From JAVKFF01 sp040226215 (lineage in GTDB: Bacteria > Pseudomonadota > Alphaproteobacteria > DSM-16000 > Inquilinaceae): 64,000 nt of DNA. The stretch is taken from the NCBI GenBank assembly GCA_040226215.1, contig JAVKFF010000246.1:16838-80837 (forward strand). Direction: 5' to 3'. A model generated the notes under the pieces. The model saw only the letters and a list, made by a program, of their open reading frames with translations. It ran no database searches and had not been told where the DNA came from. The translations under genes and the position numbers were made by a program. Numbering within the stretch: the first letter of the stretch is position 1; every line of letters starts with the position of its first letter. Positions 54,767-63,938 of this stretch are shown piece by piece.

Positions 54767-55414
54767 ATGAAGATCACGCCCGAATTGCTGCTGAAGGCCT
54801 ATGCGTCAGGCTATTTCCCGATGGCCGAGACGGCTGGCAGCGCCGAGCTCTACTGGGTCGATCCGCCGTTGCGCGGCATCATTCCGCTCGACGGCTTCCA
54901 TGTCGGGCGCAGCCTGCGCAAGGTCGTGCGCGCACAGCGCTTCGAGGTCAGCCTTGACCGCGACTTCCAGCAGACCATCGAGGCCTGCGCGTCGCCGCGC
55001 CACGACCGTCCGGATACCTGGATAAACGCGGAGATCAAGGCGCTCTACACCGAGCTGCACCGGCTCGGCCATGCCCATTCCGTGGAGTGCTGGCGTGACG
55101 GCGCCTTCGCCGGCGGGCTCTACGGCGTCAGCCTGGGCGGCGCCTTTTTCGGAGAGAGCATGGTCAGCCTGGAGACCGACGCCAGCAAGGTCGCCCTCGT
55201 CCACCTGGTGGCGCAACTGCTGAGCGACGGCTTCGACCTGCTCGACACCCAGTTCTCGACCGAGCACCTGGCGCATTTCGGTTGCATCGAGGTGCCGAAG
55301 TCGCGCTACCTCACCTTGCTGAACAAGGCACTGTCACGCCCCCGCCCCTTCGGCGCGACGGATCGGCGTGCGGCGCTGGAGGCGTTGGTGTCAGCCGCCC
55401 CGAAAGCCCGGTAG
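54767..55414 (+). CDS. aat: leucyl/phenylalanyl-tRNA–protein transferase
   Basis: This encodes 215 residues. It transfers Leu or Phe from tRNA to N-terminal Lys or Arg of proteins, marking them for ClpAP (N-end rule). Signatures are YASGYFPMAE, WVDPPLRGIIPLDG, YGVSLGGAFFGESMVS and DTQFSTEHLAHFG. It follows accC with 65 nt. It converges with the DUF2155 gene, the ends overlapping by 24 bp. Confidence 0.95.
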   Translation: MKITPELLLKAYASGYFPMAETAGSAELYWVDPPLRGIIPLDGFHVGRSLRKVVRAQRFEVSLDRDFQQTIEACASPRHDRPDTWINAEIKALYTELHRLGHAHSVECWRDGAFAGGLYGVSLGGAFFGESMVSLETDASKVALVHLVAQLLSDGFDLLDTQFSTEHLAHFGCIEVPKSRYLTLLNKALSRPRPFGATDRRAALEALVSAAPKAR

Positions 55415-55990
55415 GGGCGCCGGTGGTGGCGGGTTGCCGGGCAGCGTGTACTCGACATCCCGGGCGAAGTCCTCAGGCGGCCGTGGCACCTCGTCGACGC
55501 AGCCCGCCAGCCACAGATCGTAGACCGGGTGGCTCATGAATGAGATCGCCCGTGAGGAAGAGAACATCCAGCCGGAGAACACGTCTTCGCGGTCACCGCC
55601 CGGTGGGTCGTCGCTCACCTCGAGAAAAACCGCGTTGTCGGGCTGGCGTACGTCGCCGGTGCTGCGGCAGGCCCGCACCGTGAAGCTGAGCGTCCCGAAC
55701 GCGCCCGTCTCGCCCACGGCCACGCCGATCTGGCGCACCCGGGCGGTCACCTTGTCGAGCGCCATCACCAGCGCGAAGGGCTGGTCGACGGTCGCCTGCG
55801 GCTGATAGCGCGGCTCGGTCTCCGCCCAGGGTGGCGGGGCGGTCTCGTCCTCTTCGGCGATGCCTTCCAGCACGTTCTCCAGGCTGAGGCCGGAGCCGCC
55901 CCCGGTACCACCGGGCGACAGCTGCTGCTGGGCCAGCACACCAGCGCTGGTCAGTCCCGCCACCAGAACGCTCGTCAAGATCAAGCGCAT
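55391..55990 (-). CDS. DUF2155 periplasmic protein
   Basis: This encodes 199 residues: signal peptide (about 1-20) and the DUF2155 domain (LDKVTARVRQIGVAVGE, FTVRACRST, VFSGWMFSSS…VYDLWLAGC). The family is alphaproteobacterial and of unknown function. The ATG (55990) is four bases after the mlaD stop, so they are co-translated. The gene order aat / DUF2155 / mlaD / NDUFA12 is conserved in the class. Confidence 0.9.
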   Translation of the reverse strand: MRLILTSVLVAGLTSAGVLAQQQLSPGGTGGGSGLSLENVLEGIAEEDETAPPPWAETEPRYQPQATVDQPFALVMALDKVTARVRQIGVAVGETGAFGTLSFTVRACRSTGDVRQPDNAVFLEVSDDPPGGDREDVFSGWMFSSSRAISFMSHPVYDLWLAGCVDEVPRPPEDFARDVEYTLPGNPPPPAPLPGFRGG

Positions 55991-55994
55991 CGCA

Positions 55995-56531
55995 TCAGTT
56001 TCCCGAGAGACTGGGCAGACCGGCGCCGCCGCCACCGTCACCAGTGCCGGCATTGGCGGCGCCACCACTGCCCCCGCCACCCGAATCATCATTGCCCAGA
56101 CTGAAGATCACCTGGCCGAGCAGCTGCTCCAGGCCGGGGGTCGACTGGGTGTAGAGGATCGTGCCTCCGGGCTCGACATAGTCATCCGCCCCGCCGGGCG
56201 ACAGCGACATGAAACGGCCGCCCAGCAGGCTCTCGCTGGCGACGATGGCCATGGTGTCGGTCGGCAGCCGCACCGACGGGTCGACGGTCATCGTCACTTC
56301 GGCCAGATAGGTCTCCGGATCCAGGCGCTGGCTGGTCACCTGGCCGACCCGGACGCCGCTGATCATCACGTCCGCGCCCGGCCGCAGGCCGTCGATGCGG
56401 TCGAACCGCGCCACCACCTGATAGCCGCTGACGGAGCCGACATCGGTGCTCGAATAGGCGAAGAAGAAAAAGAAGCCGGCGACGGCCAGCACCACCGCTC
56501 CCATCACCGTCTCGATGACGTTTCGGCTCAT
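55995..56531 (-). CDS. mlaD: MlaD-type MCE substrate-binding protein
   Basis: This encodes 178 residues: an N-terminal membrane anchor (about 8-27) and an MCE domain (about 38-115, GLRPGADVMISGVRVGQV). It forms the hexameric ring of the Mla phospholipid transport system at the inner membrane. The C-terminus is a Gly-rich disordered tail. MlaEF are not in the window. Confidence 0.92.
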   Translation of the reverse strand: MSRNVIETVMGAVVLAVAGFFFFFAYSSTDVGSVSGYQVVARFDRIDGLRPGADVMISGVRVGQVTSQRLDPETYLAEVTMTVDPSVRLPTDTMAIVASESLLGGRFMSLSPGGADDYVEPGGTILYTQSTPGLEQLLGQVIFSLGNDDSGGGGSGGAANAGTGDGGGGAGLPSLSGN

Positions 56532-56626
56532 CGTCTATCCCTTTCGCATGGCTCCGGTACCGGTCGATCGGGGCCGTCTGCTAGACGACAATCGTGTCGA
56601 AACCGGGCCGGTCAGATGGCGTCCGC

Positions 56627-57010
56627 CTATTCCGGCGTCCAGGGCTCGTAGTCGCCCGACGAGGGCGCACGGTCGCCGCCCTTCAGCACGCTGCCGGCCG
56701 GTCGATAGGCCGCCAGCGTCCCGGTCATGTTCGGCTCGTGCGCCACCTGCCAGGACCGCCGGTACGGGTTCTCCTTGTCCGGGAACTCGTTGGTCTGGTG
56801 ATGCAGCCAGCCATGCCATTCCGGTGGCACGAGGCTCGCCTCCGACTCGCCCTTGTAGACGATCCAGCGCCGCTCGCGCTTGGTGCCGGCGAGCCTGCGG
56901 TCCCGGTAGTAGAGATTGCCGAGATTGTCCTCGCCCACGTATTCGCCGCGCCGCCAGGTCTTCCATTTCAGCAGCGAGCGCATGGACCATTCGTTGAAAC
57001 TGAACGCCAT
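56627..57010 (-). CDS. NADH:ubiquinone oxidoreductase subunit NDUFA12
   Basis: This encodes 127 residues of the NDUFA12 (B17.2) family, an accessory subunit of alphaproteobacterial and mitochondrial complex I. Signatures are GEYVGEDNLGNLYYRD, RRWVIYKG-like RRWIVYKG, and PPEWHGWLHHQ. The ATG at 57010 starts the family N-terminus. It is upstream of mlaD on the same strand. Confidence 0.95.
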   Translation of the reverse strand: MAFSFNEWSMRSLLKWKTWRRGEYVGEDNLGNLYYRDRRLAGTKRERRWIVYKGESEASLVPPEWHGWLHHQTNEFPDKENPYRRSWQVAHEPNMTGTLAAYRPAGSVLKGGDRAPSSGDYEPWTPE

Positions 57011-57212
57011 GGTTTGCGACCGGAGGTCCCTTGATCGGTGAAGCGGCCTCGCCCGGAGGCCGCGTGCGGCGCGAATATGGCACCGCGTCCGCCACGCGTC
57101 CAGTGCGTCCGGACCGGCCGTGCGAACCGGGGCAACTGGCGGATCACGGCCGTTCGATCCATCGGATAGCATCAATGCTGCAGTGCAAAACGCTCGGCTG
57201 TTGCCGCGCCGG

Positions 57213-57235
57213 GATGGGCATATGTTCAGCCCATC
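57213..57235. promoter_or_regulatory. inverted repeat upstream of the DUF1127 gene
   Basis: GATGGGC (57213-57219) and GCCCATC (57229-57235) are perfect 7-bp arms with a 9-bp spacer, 38 nt before the DUF1127 ATG. It is operator-like in position; the regulator is unknown. Confidence 0.5.
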
Positions 57236-57273
57236 ACAACCACATGATGATCCGTCAAGGGGACTGCACGAAA

Positions 57274-57705
57274 ATGAACACGCCGACCAATCGGTCGCCG
57301 GCCGAGACCGCGGCCTTCGCCAATGCAAGGATCGACGCCTGGTCGATCGAACGCAACGCCATGCGCATGCGTGCCAGTCATGCCGGGGGCATGCTGCGCG
57401 CTACCGCCCGCCTGTTGGGCTCCGCCTTCGCCGGCATCGCCGTCGCCCTTCGCCAGCGCCGCGCGATCGCGGAGCTGGCGCAGCTCGACGATCGCCTGCT
57501 TGCCGATGTCGGCATGCGCCGCGAGGATATCGTCGGCCTCGTCGCCGCCGGCAACCAGCGTGGACATTCGGCACCGCCGGTGGACGACCGGGTTGGCAGC
57601 AAGTCTGGCGTGGCGCCGATGCGGCCCTCCCAGATCGTGCCGGCACGTGCGGCGACCGCCGCCAATCACGACACGGCACCGGCCGCCGACCGCAAGGTCG
57701 CCTGA
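57274..57705 (+). CDS. DUF1127 domain protein
   Basis: This encodes 143 residues with a DUF1127 helix (about 65-90, RAIAELAQLDDRLLADVGMRREDI) and a disordered C-terminal tail. DUF1127 proteins are small, often induced by stress, and bind RNA or modulate phosphate and carbon metabolism in some alphaproteobacteria. A start at 57244 would add 10 residues. An inverted repeat precedes it. Confidence 0.87.
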   Translation: MNTPTNRSPAETAAFANARIDAWSIERNAMRMRASHAGGMLRATARLLGSAFAGIAVALRQRRAIAELAQLDDRLLADVGMRREDIVGLVAAGNQRGHSAPPVDDRVGSKSGVAPMRPSQIVPARAATAANHDTAPAADRKVA

Positions 57706-57825
57706 CGCCGGCGGCGGCACAGCCGCCCAGCCGACCGGTACCGCCGCACCCGCCCGGCCGGCACCCCGCCCGCCGGGCGTTTACGTCGGCGGCGCAAGCC
57801 ACCCCCCTGCCATCCGACAATCGAT

Positions 57826-57883
57826 CCACAGAATTGTGTGGCCCGAGTCGGATTCAGGGGCTGCGACTTGCTATATTTTGTGC
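57826..57883 (+). promoter_or_regulatory. two NrdR-box-like sites before the NrdJ-like gene
   Basis: CTATATTTTGTG (57871-57882) matches 11 of 12 core positions of the NrdR consensus as I recall it (CwATATATwGTG). CCACAGAATTGTGTGG (57826-57841) is a near-perfect palindrome with the same CaCA…TGTG arms. Their corresponding bases are 42 bp apart, close to four helical turns, as expected for cooperative NrdR binding. Not scored by matrix. Confidence 0.5.
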
Positions 57884-57986
57884 AAACATCTCCCGAAACC
57901 ACGAGATAAGGGTAAGGCCACAAGCAGTGGCGATCCGGCGGTCTGCTGCCGGATGCCAGGCGGCGGGCCGGCGGGAGTGTCAGGAC

Positions 57987-60900
57987 ATGCGGATCGAGCG
58001 CCACTTCAGCAGCGACGGATGCGCGCCCGATGACGCGCATGACTGGCGGACCTTCACGGTCTCGCCCGGACCGGACGGCAACGGCCCCGACACTGTCGAG
58101 GCGCCGGTCACCTGGACCCTGGACGCCGTCGAGGCCCTGGCGCGCGGCGTCCTCTTCAACGGTCCGGTGCCGGGAGCGACCCGCCCGATCGATCCCGACC
58201 TGCCCGCCGCAATCGGGCCCCGCAGGCCCGAGGACACGGCCGCACTCGAGGCCGATGGCGAGGACTACCGGATCGGCGAGACCAGCCTCCGACAGGCGCT
58301 GGACCGGCTCGCCGGGGCGCTCGCCCATGCCGGCTGGCGGGGCGGCTATTTCGACCAGATCGCCGACGCTGAGGCCTTCGTCGACGAGCTGAAGGCGCTG
58401 ATCGTCTCCCAGCGGGCCGCGCCCGATGCCCTGCTCTGGGCGCCTTGCGGGCTCGACTGGGCCTATGGCGTGGCACCGTCGGGCACGGGCGGCTGGCGCA
58501 ACGACCAGGCGACCGGCCGGCCGGCGATCGCCACGGCTGCCGCCCCGCCGGCGACCTCGATCGCGGCAGCCGGACCGGCAGGCGATCGCGTGCTTGCCGC
58601 CTCCGGTGGCGAACTCGGCAGTTTCCTGCGACGCGCCCAGGCGGCCTACGACCACCACGGCCTGCGCCAGACCGGCGCGGCGGTGCTGCGCGTCGCCGGC
58701 GAGGTGCTGGGCGAGGCGGTCAGCCTGGGCCGGGGCACCGACCCGGACGCCAACCCACTGCTGAAGCGGGCGATCGTCGCCGTGCTCGAGCAGGGTGTAC
58801 CGGACGGCTTCATCGCCCGCGTGCTCGACGGGATGGCCCAGGGTATCGCCCTGGACGACCTCGTGATGGACGACGACGACCTCGATCTCGATGTCGTGCC
58901 GCCACGCTTCCTCGTGCGCCTCGACGCTGCCTTCACCGACCGCATCGAGGCCGGCGAAGGCCGCGCCCTGGACAGGCTGCGCCGCATCGCCACATCGATC
59001 TGGGCCAGCGGGCAGCCGGACCTCGGCATCGAGGCTAATCTCGGCACGCGCGGCTTCGGCGATACCGCGCGGGACGCGCTCGATCTGCTGCCCGGGCCGC
59101 GCGGCCGTGCGGCGCCGAAGGTCACGCTCAATCTCGGCCGCTTCGTCGACGCCGACGGCGGGTGCGACGCGGTCGGCCTCGGCCGCGCGGTGCGCGTGCT
59201 CACGCTCGCGCTCGACCTGTTCCATGTCCTCGGCGCGCATGACGACCAATCCGCCGCGGAGCGGGCCTGGCAGGAGCGGCCGATCGCCTTGTCGCTGGCC
59301 AATCTCGGCGGCTACCTACGGCGCCGCGGCATCGCCTACGAGAGCGACGCCGCGCTGGCGGAGGCGAGTGCGCTGGCCAGCCTGGTGACAGGTACGGCGC
59401 TGGCGACCAGCGCCACGCTGGCCGAATATCTCGGGCCCTGCCCCGCCCTGCGGCCCGACATGGCGTCTCCGGGCGTCGTGCTGCGCGACCACTGGCGCGC
59501 CATCCGGGGGGAACCGAACGGCTACGAGGCCGGTCGCGCGCCAGCCATGCCGATCGATACGCAATCCGCGATCGCCCAGGCCGCGCAATCGGTATGGGAC
59601 GAGGTCGTCAGCCTCGCGGGCGACCACGGGCTGCGCAATGCCGTGGCCACCATGGTCGCGCCGGCGCATGCGGCGGCGGCCATGCTCGACCTCGACGCGC
59701 CGGGCATCGAGGCCTGTGCCGGCCTGGTGCGCTGGCAGCGCAGCGACACCGACGGCTTCCGCCGGGTCATCGATCCCACGGTGCCCGCGGCACTTCGTCG
59801 GCGCGGCCACGATGCCGAAACCATCGATGCCGTGATCGACCACGTGGTCGGGCGCGGCACGCTGGCGGGGGCGCAGGGGATCAACCACACCACGCTGATG
59901 CAGCGCGGTTTCGGCGAGGAACAGATTGCCACCATCGAGCGGCTGCTGCCCGGTACCGCCGATCTGCGTTTCATCGTCACCCGATGGACGCTGGGCGAGG
60001 CGTTCTGCGAGCGGCTCTCCACCGCTCCCGCGGACGGTTCGGAATACGATACCGACCTGCTTTCCCATCTCGGCTTCACCGACGAGGAGATCGCGGCGGC
60101 GAACCTCCATGCCTGCGGTGCGGAGTCGGTGGAACGGGCGCCCGGCCTGAGTGCCGAGGACCGCGCGGTGCTGATCGTCTCGGGCGGCGGCGACAGCGCT
60201 GCCCCCGGCGTTTCGCCGGATGGTCAGGTGGCGATGATCGCCGCTGTCGAGCGCTTCCTGCTGGGTGGCGTCGGCAAGCCGGTGACCATGCCCATGACGG
60301 CCAGCGTGGACGACATCGAGAGCCTGATCCGCAGCGCCGTGCGGCTCGGTGTCGGCGGCCTGTCGATCGAGCGCGAGGGCGCGCGCATCGACCTGCCGCT
60401 GCCCGCGCCGCTCGCCTTCGAGATCGACGAAGCAGAGATCGCCGGGACGGGAATCGCCGAGACAGGTCCGGTCAGCGCCAGGCCGCAGATCATCGAGCGC
60501 ATCGTCGAGCGGGTGGTCGAGCGTCGCGGCGAGTCCGCGCCGACGCCGCGCGAGAAGCTGCCCGACCGGCGCAAGGGCTATACCCAGAAGGCCATCGTCG
60601 GCGGCCACAAGGTCTATCTGCGCACCGGGGAGTATGACGACGGGCGGCTTGGCGAGATCTTCATCGACATGCACAAGGAAGGTGCCGCCTTCCGCTCGCT
60701 GATGAACAACTTCGCCATCTCCGTCTCGATCGGACTGCAATACGGCGTGCCGCTGGAGGAGTTCGTCGAGGCCTTCACCTTCACCCGTTTCGAGCCCGCC
60801 GGGGCCGTGTCGGGCAACGACACCATCACGCGCGCGACTTCGCTGCTCGACTACATCTTCCGGGAACTGGCCATATCCTATCTCGGACGCCACGACCTCG

Positions 60901-61310
60901 CCCATGCCGAGCCCGGCGACCTGCTGCCCGACGCGCTCGGCGGCGGCGACGCCCAGGCGGACCTGCCGGACAACCCGACGGTCGAAACGATCCGCCAGGT
61001 GGCGTCGAAGGGCTTCATCCGCGGCAATCTCCGCGTGCTCGACGGTGGCCGGGCGGAGAAGGACGAGGCGCTGTTGGAGCAGGCCACCGGCACCGCGACC
61101 TACCTCGCGCGCAATTTGGCCGGCGATGTCGGCGGCGCCTATCGCGATGCGATCTCGACGACGGCCGAGCCGGGGCGCCGGCAGGCGGGTGCGGAGACAC
61201 CGGACTACGAGGGCGATCCCTGCCCAGTCTGCCAGAACATGACGCTGGTCCGGCGCGGCAATACGGTCAATTGCGAGACCTGCCAGGCACGCTTCGACGC
61301 CGCGCCCTGA
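57987..61310 (+). CDS. NrdJ-like protein lacking catalytic segments (TSCPD and zinc-ribbon C-terminus)
   Basis: This encodes 1107 residues, colinear with the B12-dependent ribonucleotide reductase NrdJ (about 1200). The N-terminus (about 1-185: QALDRLAGALAHAGWRGGYF, then LDWAYG), the later barrel (about 430-800: GINHTTLMQRGF, RWTLGEAFC) and the TSCPD region (about 855-965: RRKGYTQKAIVGGHKVYLRT) are all recognisable. It ends in a CxxC pair (C1079/C1082, C1096/C1099). Missing are PHACF with the following ~140 residues, the NPCSE finger loop (around residue 365 reads LDLLPGPRGRAAPKV) and the PTGT loop (APAHAAAAM). No stop or frameshift occurs. It is probably a non-catalytic paralogue with a regulatory role; function unknown. 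Confidence 0.85.
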   Translation: MRIERHFSSDGCAPDDAHDWRTFTVSPGPDGNGPDTVEAPVTWTLDAVEALARGVLFNGPVPGATRPIDPDLPAAIGPRRPEDTAALEADGEDYRIGETSLRQALDRLAGALAHAGWRGGYFDQIADAEAFVDELKALIVSQRAAPDALLWAPCGLDWAYGVAPSGTGGWRNDQATGRPAIATAAAPPATSIAAAGPAGDRVLAASGGELGSFLRRAQAAYDHHGLRQTGAAVLRVAGEVLGEAVSLGRGTDPDANPLLKRAIVAVLEQGVPDGFIARVLDGMAQGIALDDLVMDDDDLDLDVVPPRFLVRLDAAFTDRIEAGEGRALDRLRRIATSIWASGQPDLGIEANLGTRGFGDTARDALDLLPGPRGRAAPKVTLNLGRFVDADGGCDAVGLGRAVRVLTLALDLFHVLGAHDDQSAAERAWQERPIALSLANLGGYLRRRGIAYESDAALAEASALASLVTGTALATSATLAEYLGPCPALRPDMASPGVVLRDHWRAIRGEPNGYEAGRAPAMPIDTQSAIAQAAQSVWDEVVSLAGDHGLRNAVATMVAPAHAAAAMLDLDAPGIEACAGLVRWQRSDTDGFRRVIDPTVPAALRRRGHDAETIDAVIDHVVGRGTLAGAQGINHTTLMQRGFGEEQIATIERLLPGTADLRFIVTRWTLGEAFCERLSTAPADGSEYDTDLLSHLGFTDEEIAAANLHACGAESVERAPGLSAEDRAVLIVSGGGDSAAPGVSPDGQVAMIAAVERFLLGGVGKPVTMPMTASVDDIESLIRSAVRLGVGGLSIEREGARIDLPLPAPLAFEIDEAEIAGTGIAETGPVSARPQIIERIVERVVERRGESAPTPREKLPDRRKGYTQKAIVGGHKVYLRTGEYDDGRLGEIFIDMHKEGAAFRSLMNNFAISVSIGLQYGVPLEEFVEAFTFTRFEPAGAVSGNDTITRATSLLDYIFRELAISYLGRHDLAHAEPGDLLPDALGGGDAQADLPDNPTVETIRQVASKGFIRGNLRVLDGGRAEKDEALLEQATGTATYLARNLAGDVGGAYRDAISTTAEPGRRQAGAETPDYEGDPCPVCQNMTLVRRGNTVNCETCQARFDAAP

Positions 61311-61333
61311 TCCCGCAGGGGCACCTTACCGGC

Positions 61334-63823
61334 TCAAGGCCGGGTGGCGAGCCGCTTCTTGGTCAGGGCCGTCGCCTCGGCCTGCAGCGGATCCTCCGGC
61401 CAGGGATGCTTGGGATAGCGGCCGCGCATCTCCTTGCGCACCTGCGGGTAGGCCTCGCGCCAGAAGTGCTCGAGATCGCCGCTGACGGCGAGCGGCCGCC
61501 CGGCGGGCGAGAGCAGTTCGACGGTAAGCGGAGCGCGCCCGTCGGCGATCGCCGGGGCGGTCTGCCAGCCGAACAGCTCCTGCAGCTTGGCGGCCAGCAC
61601 CGGTCGGTCCGGGTCGGCGTAGTCGATCGCGGCCGGGCGGCCGGAGGGCAGCACCAGGCGCTCCGGCGCCAGCACATCGATGGTCTCCCGCCGCTGCCAG
61701 CCCACCAGGTGCATCAGGCCGGCGGCAAGATCCAGCCGGCGCAGCGCAGCCATGGTGCGGATACCCTCCAGATAGGGCGCAAGCCAGTCTTCCAGCCTTG
61801 CGGTCAGGGCCGTGTCACCGACATCGGGCCAGTCCGCCGGCATGGCCTGGTGCAGGAAGGCGAGCCGCTGGCGCAGGCGGGTCGCTGACGCGGGCCAGCC
61901 GAGCGCGCCGACCCCGGACCGCTTCAAGGCCTCGACGAGGGCCGCGCGGAAATCCGCGTCGCTGGCGTCCCGCCAGGGGTGACGGGCCAGCACGATCGCG
62001 CCCAAGCGATCCTCCTCGACCGCCTGCAGCCGGTCGCTGGCGAAATCGATGTCGATACCTCGCCGCGTGTGCTGCAGGTGGCGCGTGCGATCCATCACCA
62101 CCGCCGCGTCGGCGACCGCGCCCCGCCTGACCAGGGCATCGCCACCCGGTCGCATCGCCAGATCGGCCGCGACGATCCATGCCGCACCGGTGAGCCGGCT
62201 TTCCGGGGCCAGCGCGACACCGCGGCCGGACAGGGTCAGATAGCGGTCCTCGCCGCCGCGGCGTCGCCGGGCGATGCGGTCGGTGAAGGCCTCGGCCAGC
62301 AGCCTGCCGGCGAGCCCCGGCGGCACCCTTTGGGGCAGCCGACCGAGGCCGAGGCGGCGGCACAGCATCCCGGCGTTCTTCAGGAGCGGCCCGTGAACGC
62401 CCGGGTGTTCGACGGCGGCGATGAGGTCGCGCTCCAGATCGTCATTCGCACCGCCGCGCGGACGCTCCTCGACCAGCATGGCCAGCACGAGGGCGGCCGA
62501 TCCATGCCCCGACGCCTGGCCCGCCAACACCATGCGGGCCAGCCGCGGGTGCAGCTGCATGGCGGCGATGGCCCGTCCCGCGGCCGTCACCCGGCCATCG
62601 GCGTCGAGCGCGCCGAGGTCGGCCAGCACCGCCTCGGCCTCGCGATAGGCCGCGGCCGGCGGCTGGTCGAGCCAGCGCAGCGCCTCCGGGCGGGCGCCCC
62701 AGCAGGCGAGATCGAGCGCCAGCGGCGCGAGGTCGGCGACAGCGATTTCCGGGGGGTCGAACGGGACAAGGGCGCGATCCTCCGGCACACCCCACAGGCG
62801 CAGGCATCGTCCGGGTCCGGTCCGGCCGGCGCGACCGCGCCGCTGGTCGGCGCTCGCCCGGCTGATCCGCACCGTTTCCATGCGGCCCATGCCCATGCCC
62901 GGGTCGTAGCGCAGCCGCCGCGCCAGGCCGGAATCGACGACCTGGTCCACGCCCTCGATGGTCAGGCTGGTTTCGGCGATGTTGGTGGCGAGCACCACCT
63001 TGCGCTGGCCGGGCGCGGCCGCCGCGATGGCCGCATCCTGTCGGGCGAGCGGCAGACCGCCATGCAGCAGGTGGACCTGCAGCCGATCGCTCTCCAGATC
63101 GGCCAGCGCCGCCCCGGCATCCGCGATCTCGCGCAGACCGGGCAGGAAGGCGAGCACACTGCCCTCTCCCGTCGCCAGCGCGTGACGGACCGCCGCGGCC
63201 ACCTGTGGCCCGATACGCCGGCGTTCGGATGGAGAGACGGCGAACCGGGGCAGCCACTCGGTCCCGACCGGGAATGACCGGCCGGCCGCTTCGACCAACG
63301 GTGCGTCGTCGAGGAAACGACCGATCCGCTCCGTGTCGAGCGTCGCCGACATCACCACGAGGCTCAATTCCGGGTTGAGCGCCGTGCTGTCGAGCGCCAG
63401 GGCGAGGCCGAGATCGCCGTCCAGGCTGCGTTCGTGGAACTCGTCGAAGACGATGCAGGCCACGCCGTCGAGCGCCGGGTCGGCCTGGATCATGCGGGTC
63501 AGGATGCCCTCGGTGACGATCTCGATCCGGGTGTCGGGGCCGACCCTGGTGTCGAAGCGCACGCGGTAGCCCACGGCGCCGCCCACGGCCTCGCCCAGCT
63601 CCGCGGCTATCCGCCGCGCCGCCGAACGCGCCGCCAGACGGCGTGGCGCCAGCACCAGCACCTTGCGTCCCGCCGCCCAGGTCTGCCGGGCGATGAAGGG
63701 GGGAACCCGCGTCGTCTTGCCCGAGCCGGGCGGTGCCGCGAGCACGGCAAAGGTGTAGCGCGCCAGCGCCGCCTCCAGGGCCGGCAGGGCGTCGTCGATC
63801 GGCAGGGGCGCGCGCTCGGTCAT
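61334..63823 (-). CDS. hrpB: ATP-dependent helicase HrpB
   Basis: This encodes 829 residues of the DEAH-family RNA helicase HrpB. The Walker A motif PGSGKT is at about 32-37, DEFH at 128-131, SAT, and QRRGRAGRTGPG follow. The C-terminal HrpB-specific domain ends in WREAYPQVRKEMRGRYPKHPWPEDP. Its RNA target is unknown in most species. It converges with the NrdJ-like gene. The ATG at 63823 begins the family's N-terminus. Confidence 0.95.
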   Translation of the reverse strand: MTERAPLPIDDALPALEAALARYTFAVLAAPPGSGKTTRVPPFIARQTWAAGRKVLVLAPRRLAARSAARRIAAELGEAVGGAVGYRVRFDTRVGPDTRIEIVTEGILTRMIQADPALDGVACIVFDEFHERSLDGDLGLALALDSTALNPELSLVVMSATLDTERIGRFLDDAPLVEAAGRSFPVGTEWLPRFAVSPSERRRIGPQVAAAVRHALATGEGSVLAFLPGLREIADAGAALADLESDRLQVHLLHGGLPLARQDAAIAAAAPGQRKVVLATNIAETSLTIEGVDQVVDSGLARRLRYDPGMGMGRMETVRISRASADQRRGRAGRTGPGRCLRLWGVPEDRALVPFDPPEIAVADLAPLALDLACWGARPEALRWLDQPPAAAYREAEAVLADLGALDADGRVTAAGRAIAAMQLHPRLARMVLAGQASGHGSAALVLAMLVEERPRGGANDDLERDLIAAVEHPGVHGPLLKNAGMLCRRLGLGRLPQRVPPGLAGRLLAEAFTDRIARRRRGGEDRYLTLSGRGVALAPESRLTGAAWIVAADLAMRPGGDALVRRGAVADAAVVMDRTRHLQHTRRGIDIDFASDRLQAVEEDRLGAIVLARHPWRDASDADFRAALVEALKRSGVGALGWPASATRLRQRLAFLHQAMPADWPDVGDTALTARLEDWLAPYLEGIRTMAALRRLDLAAGLMHLVGWQRRETIDVLAPERLVLPSGRPAAIDYADPDRPVLAAKLQELFGWQTAPAIADGRAPLTVELLSPAGRPLAVSGDLEHFWREAYPQVRKEMRGRYPKHPWPEDPLQAEATALTKKRLATRP

Positions 63824-63907
63824 GCTGGGCGACGTTGTGCCTGCCGCAGGCGCCGCTGCCAAGGGCCACGACGGATGTCCCGCCGGCGCAAGCCAGGGGC
63901 AGGCGCT

Positions 63908-63938
63908 AAAAAGAAGGCCCCGCCACGAAGGCGGGGCC
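63908..63938 (-). terminator. rho-independent terminator for a gene beyond the right edge
   Basis: On the minus strand a perfect stem GGCCCCGCC / GGCGGGGCC with a 5-nt loop is followed by TTCTTTTT. It ends a transcript entering from the right of the window. The bases beyond it (63939-64000) hold another perfect hairpin, ACGGTCTG-AAG-CAGACCGT (63957-63975), and no recognisable gene. Confidence 0.88.

Noticed and set aside
57706..57986. N-terminal extension of the NrdJ-like protein through the upstream open frame
   Set aside because: The upstream codons are low-complexity Arg/Pro/Ala sequence, contain the NrdR-like sites, and homologues begin with MRIER at 57987.
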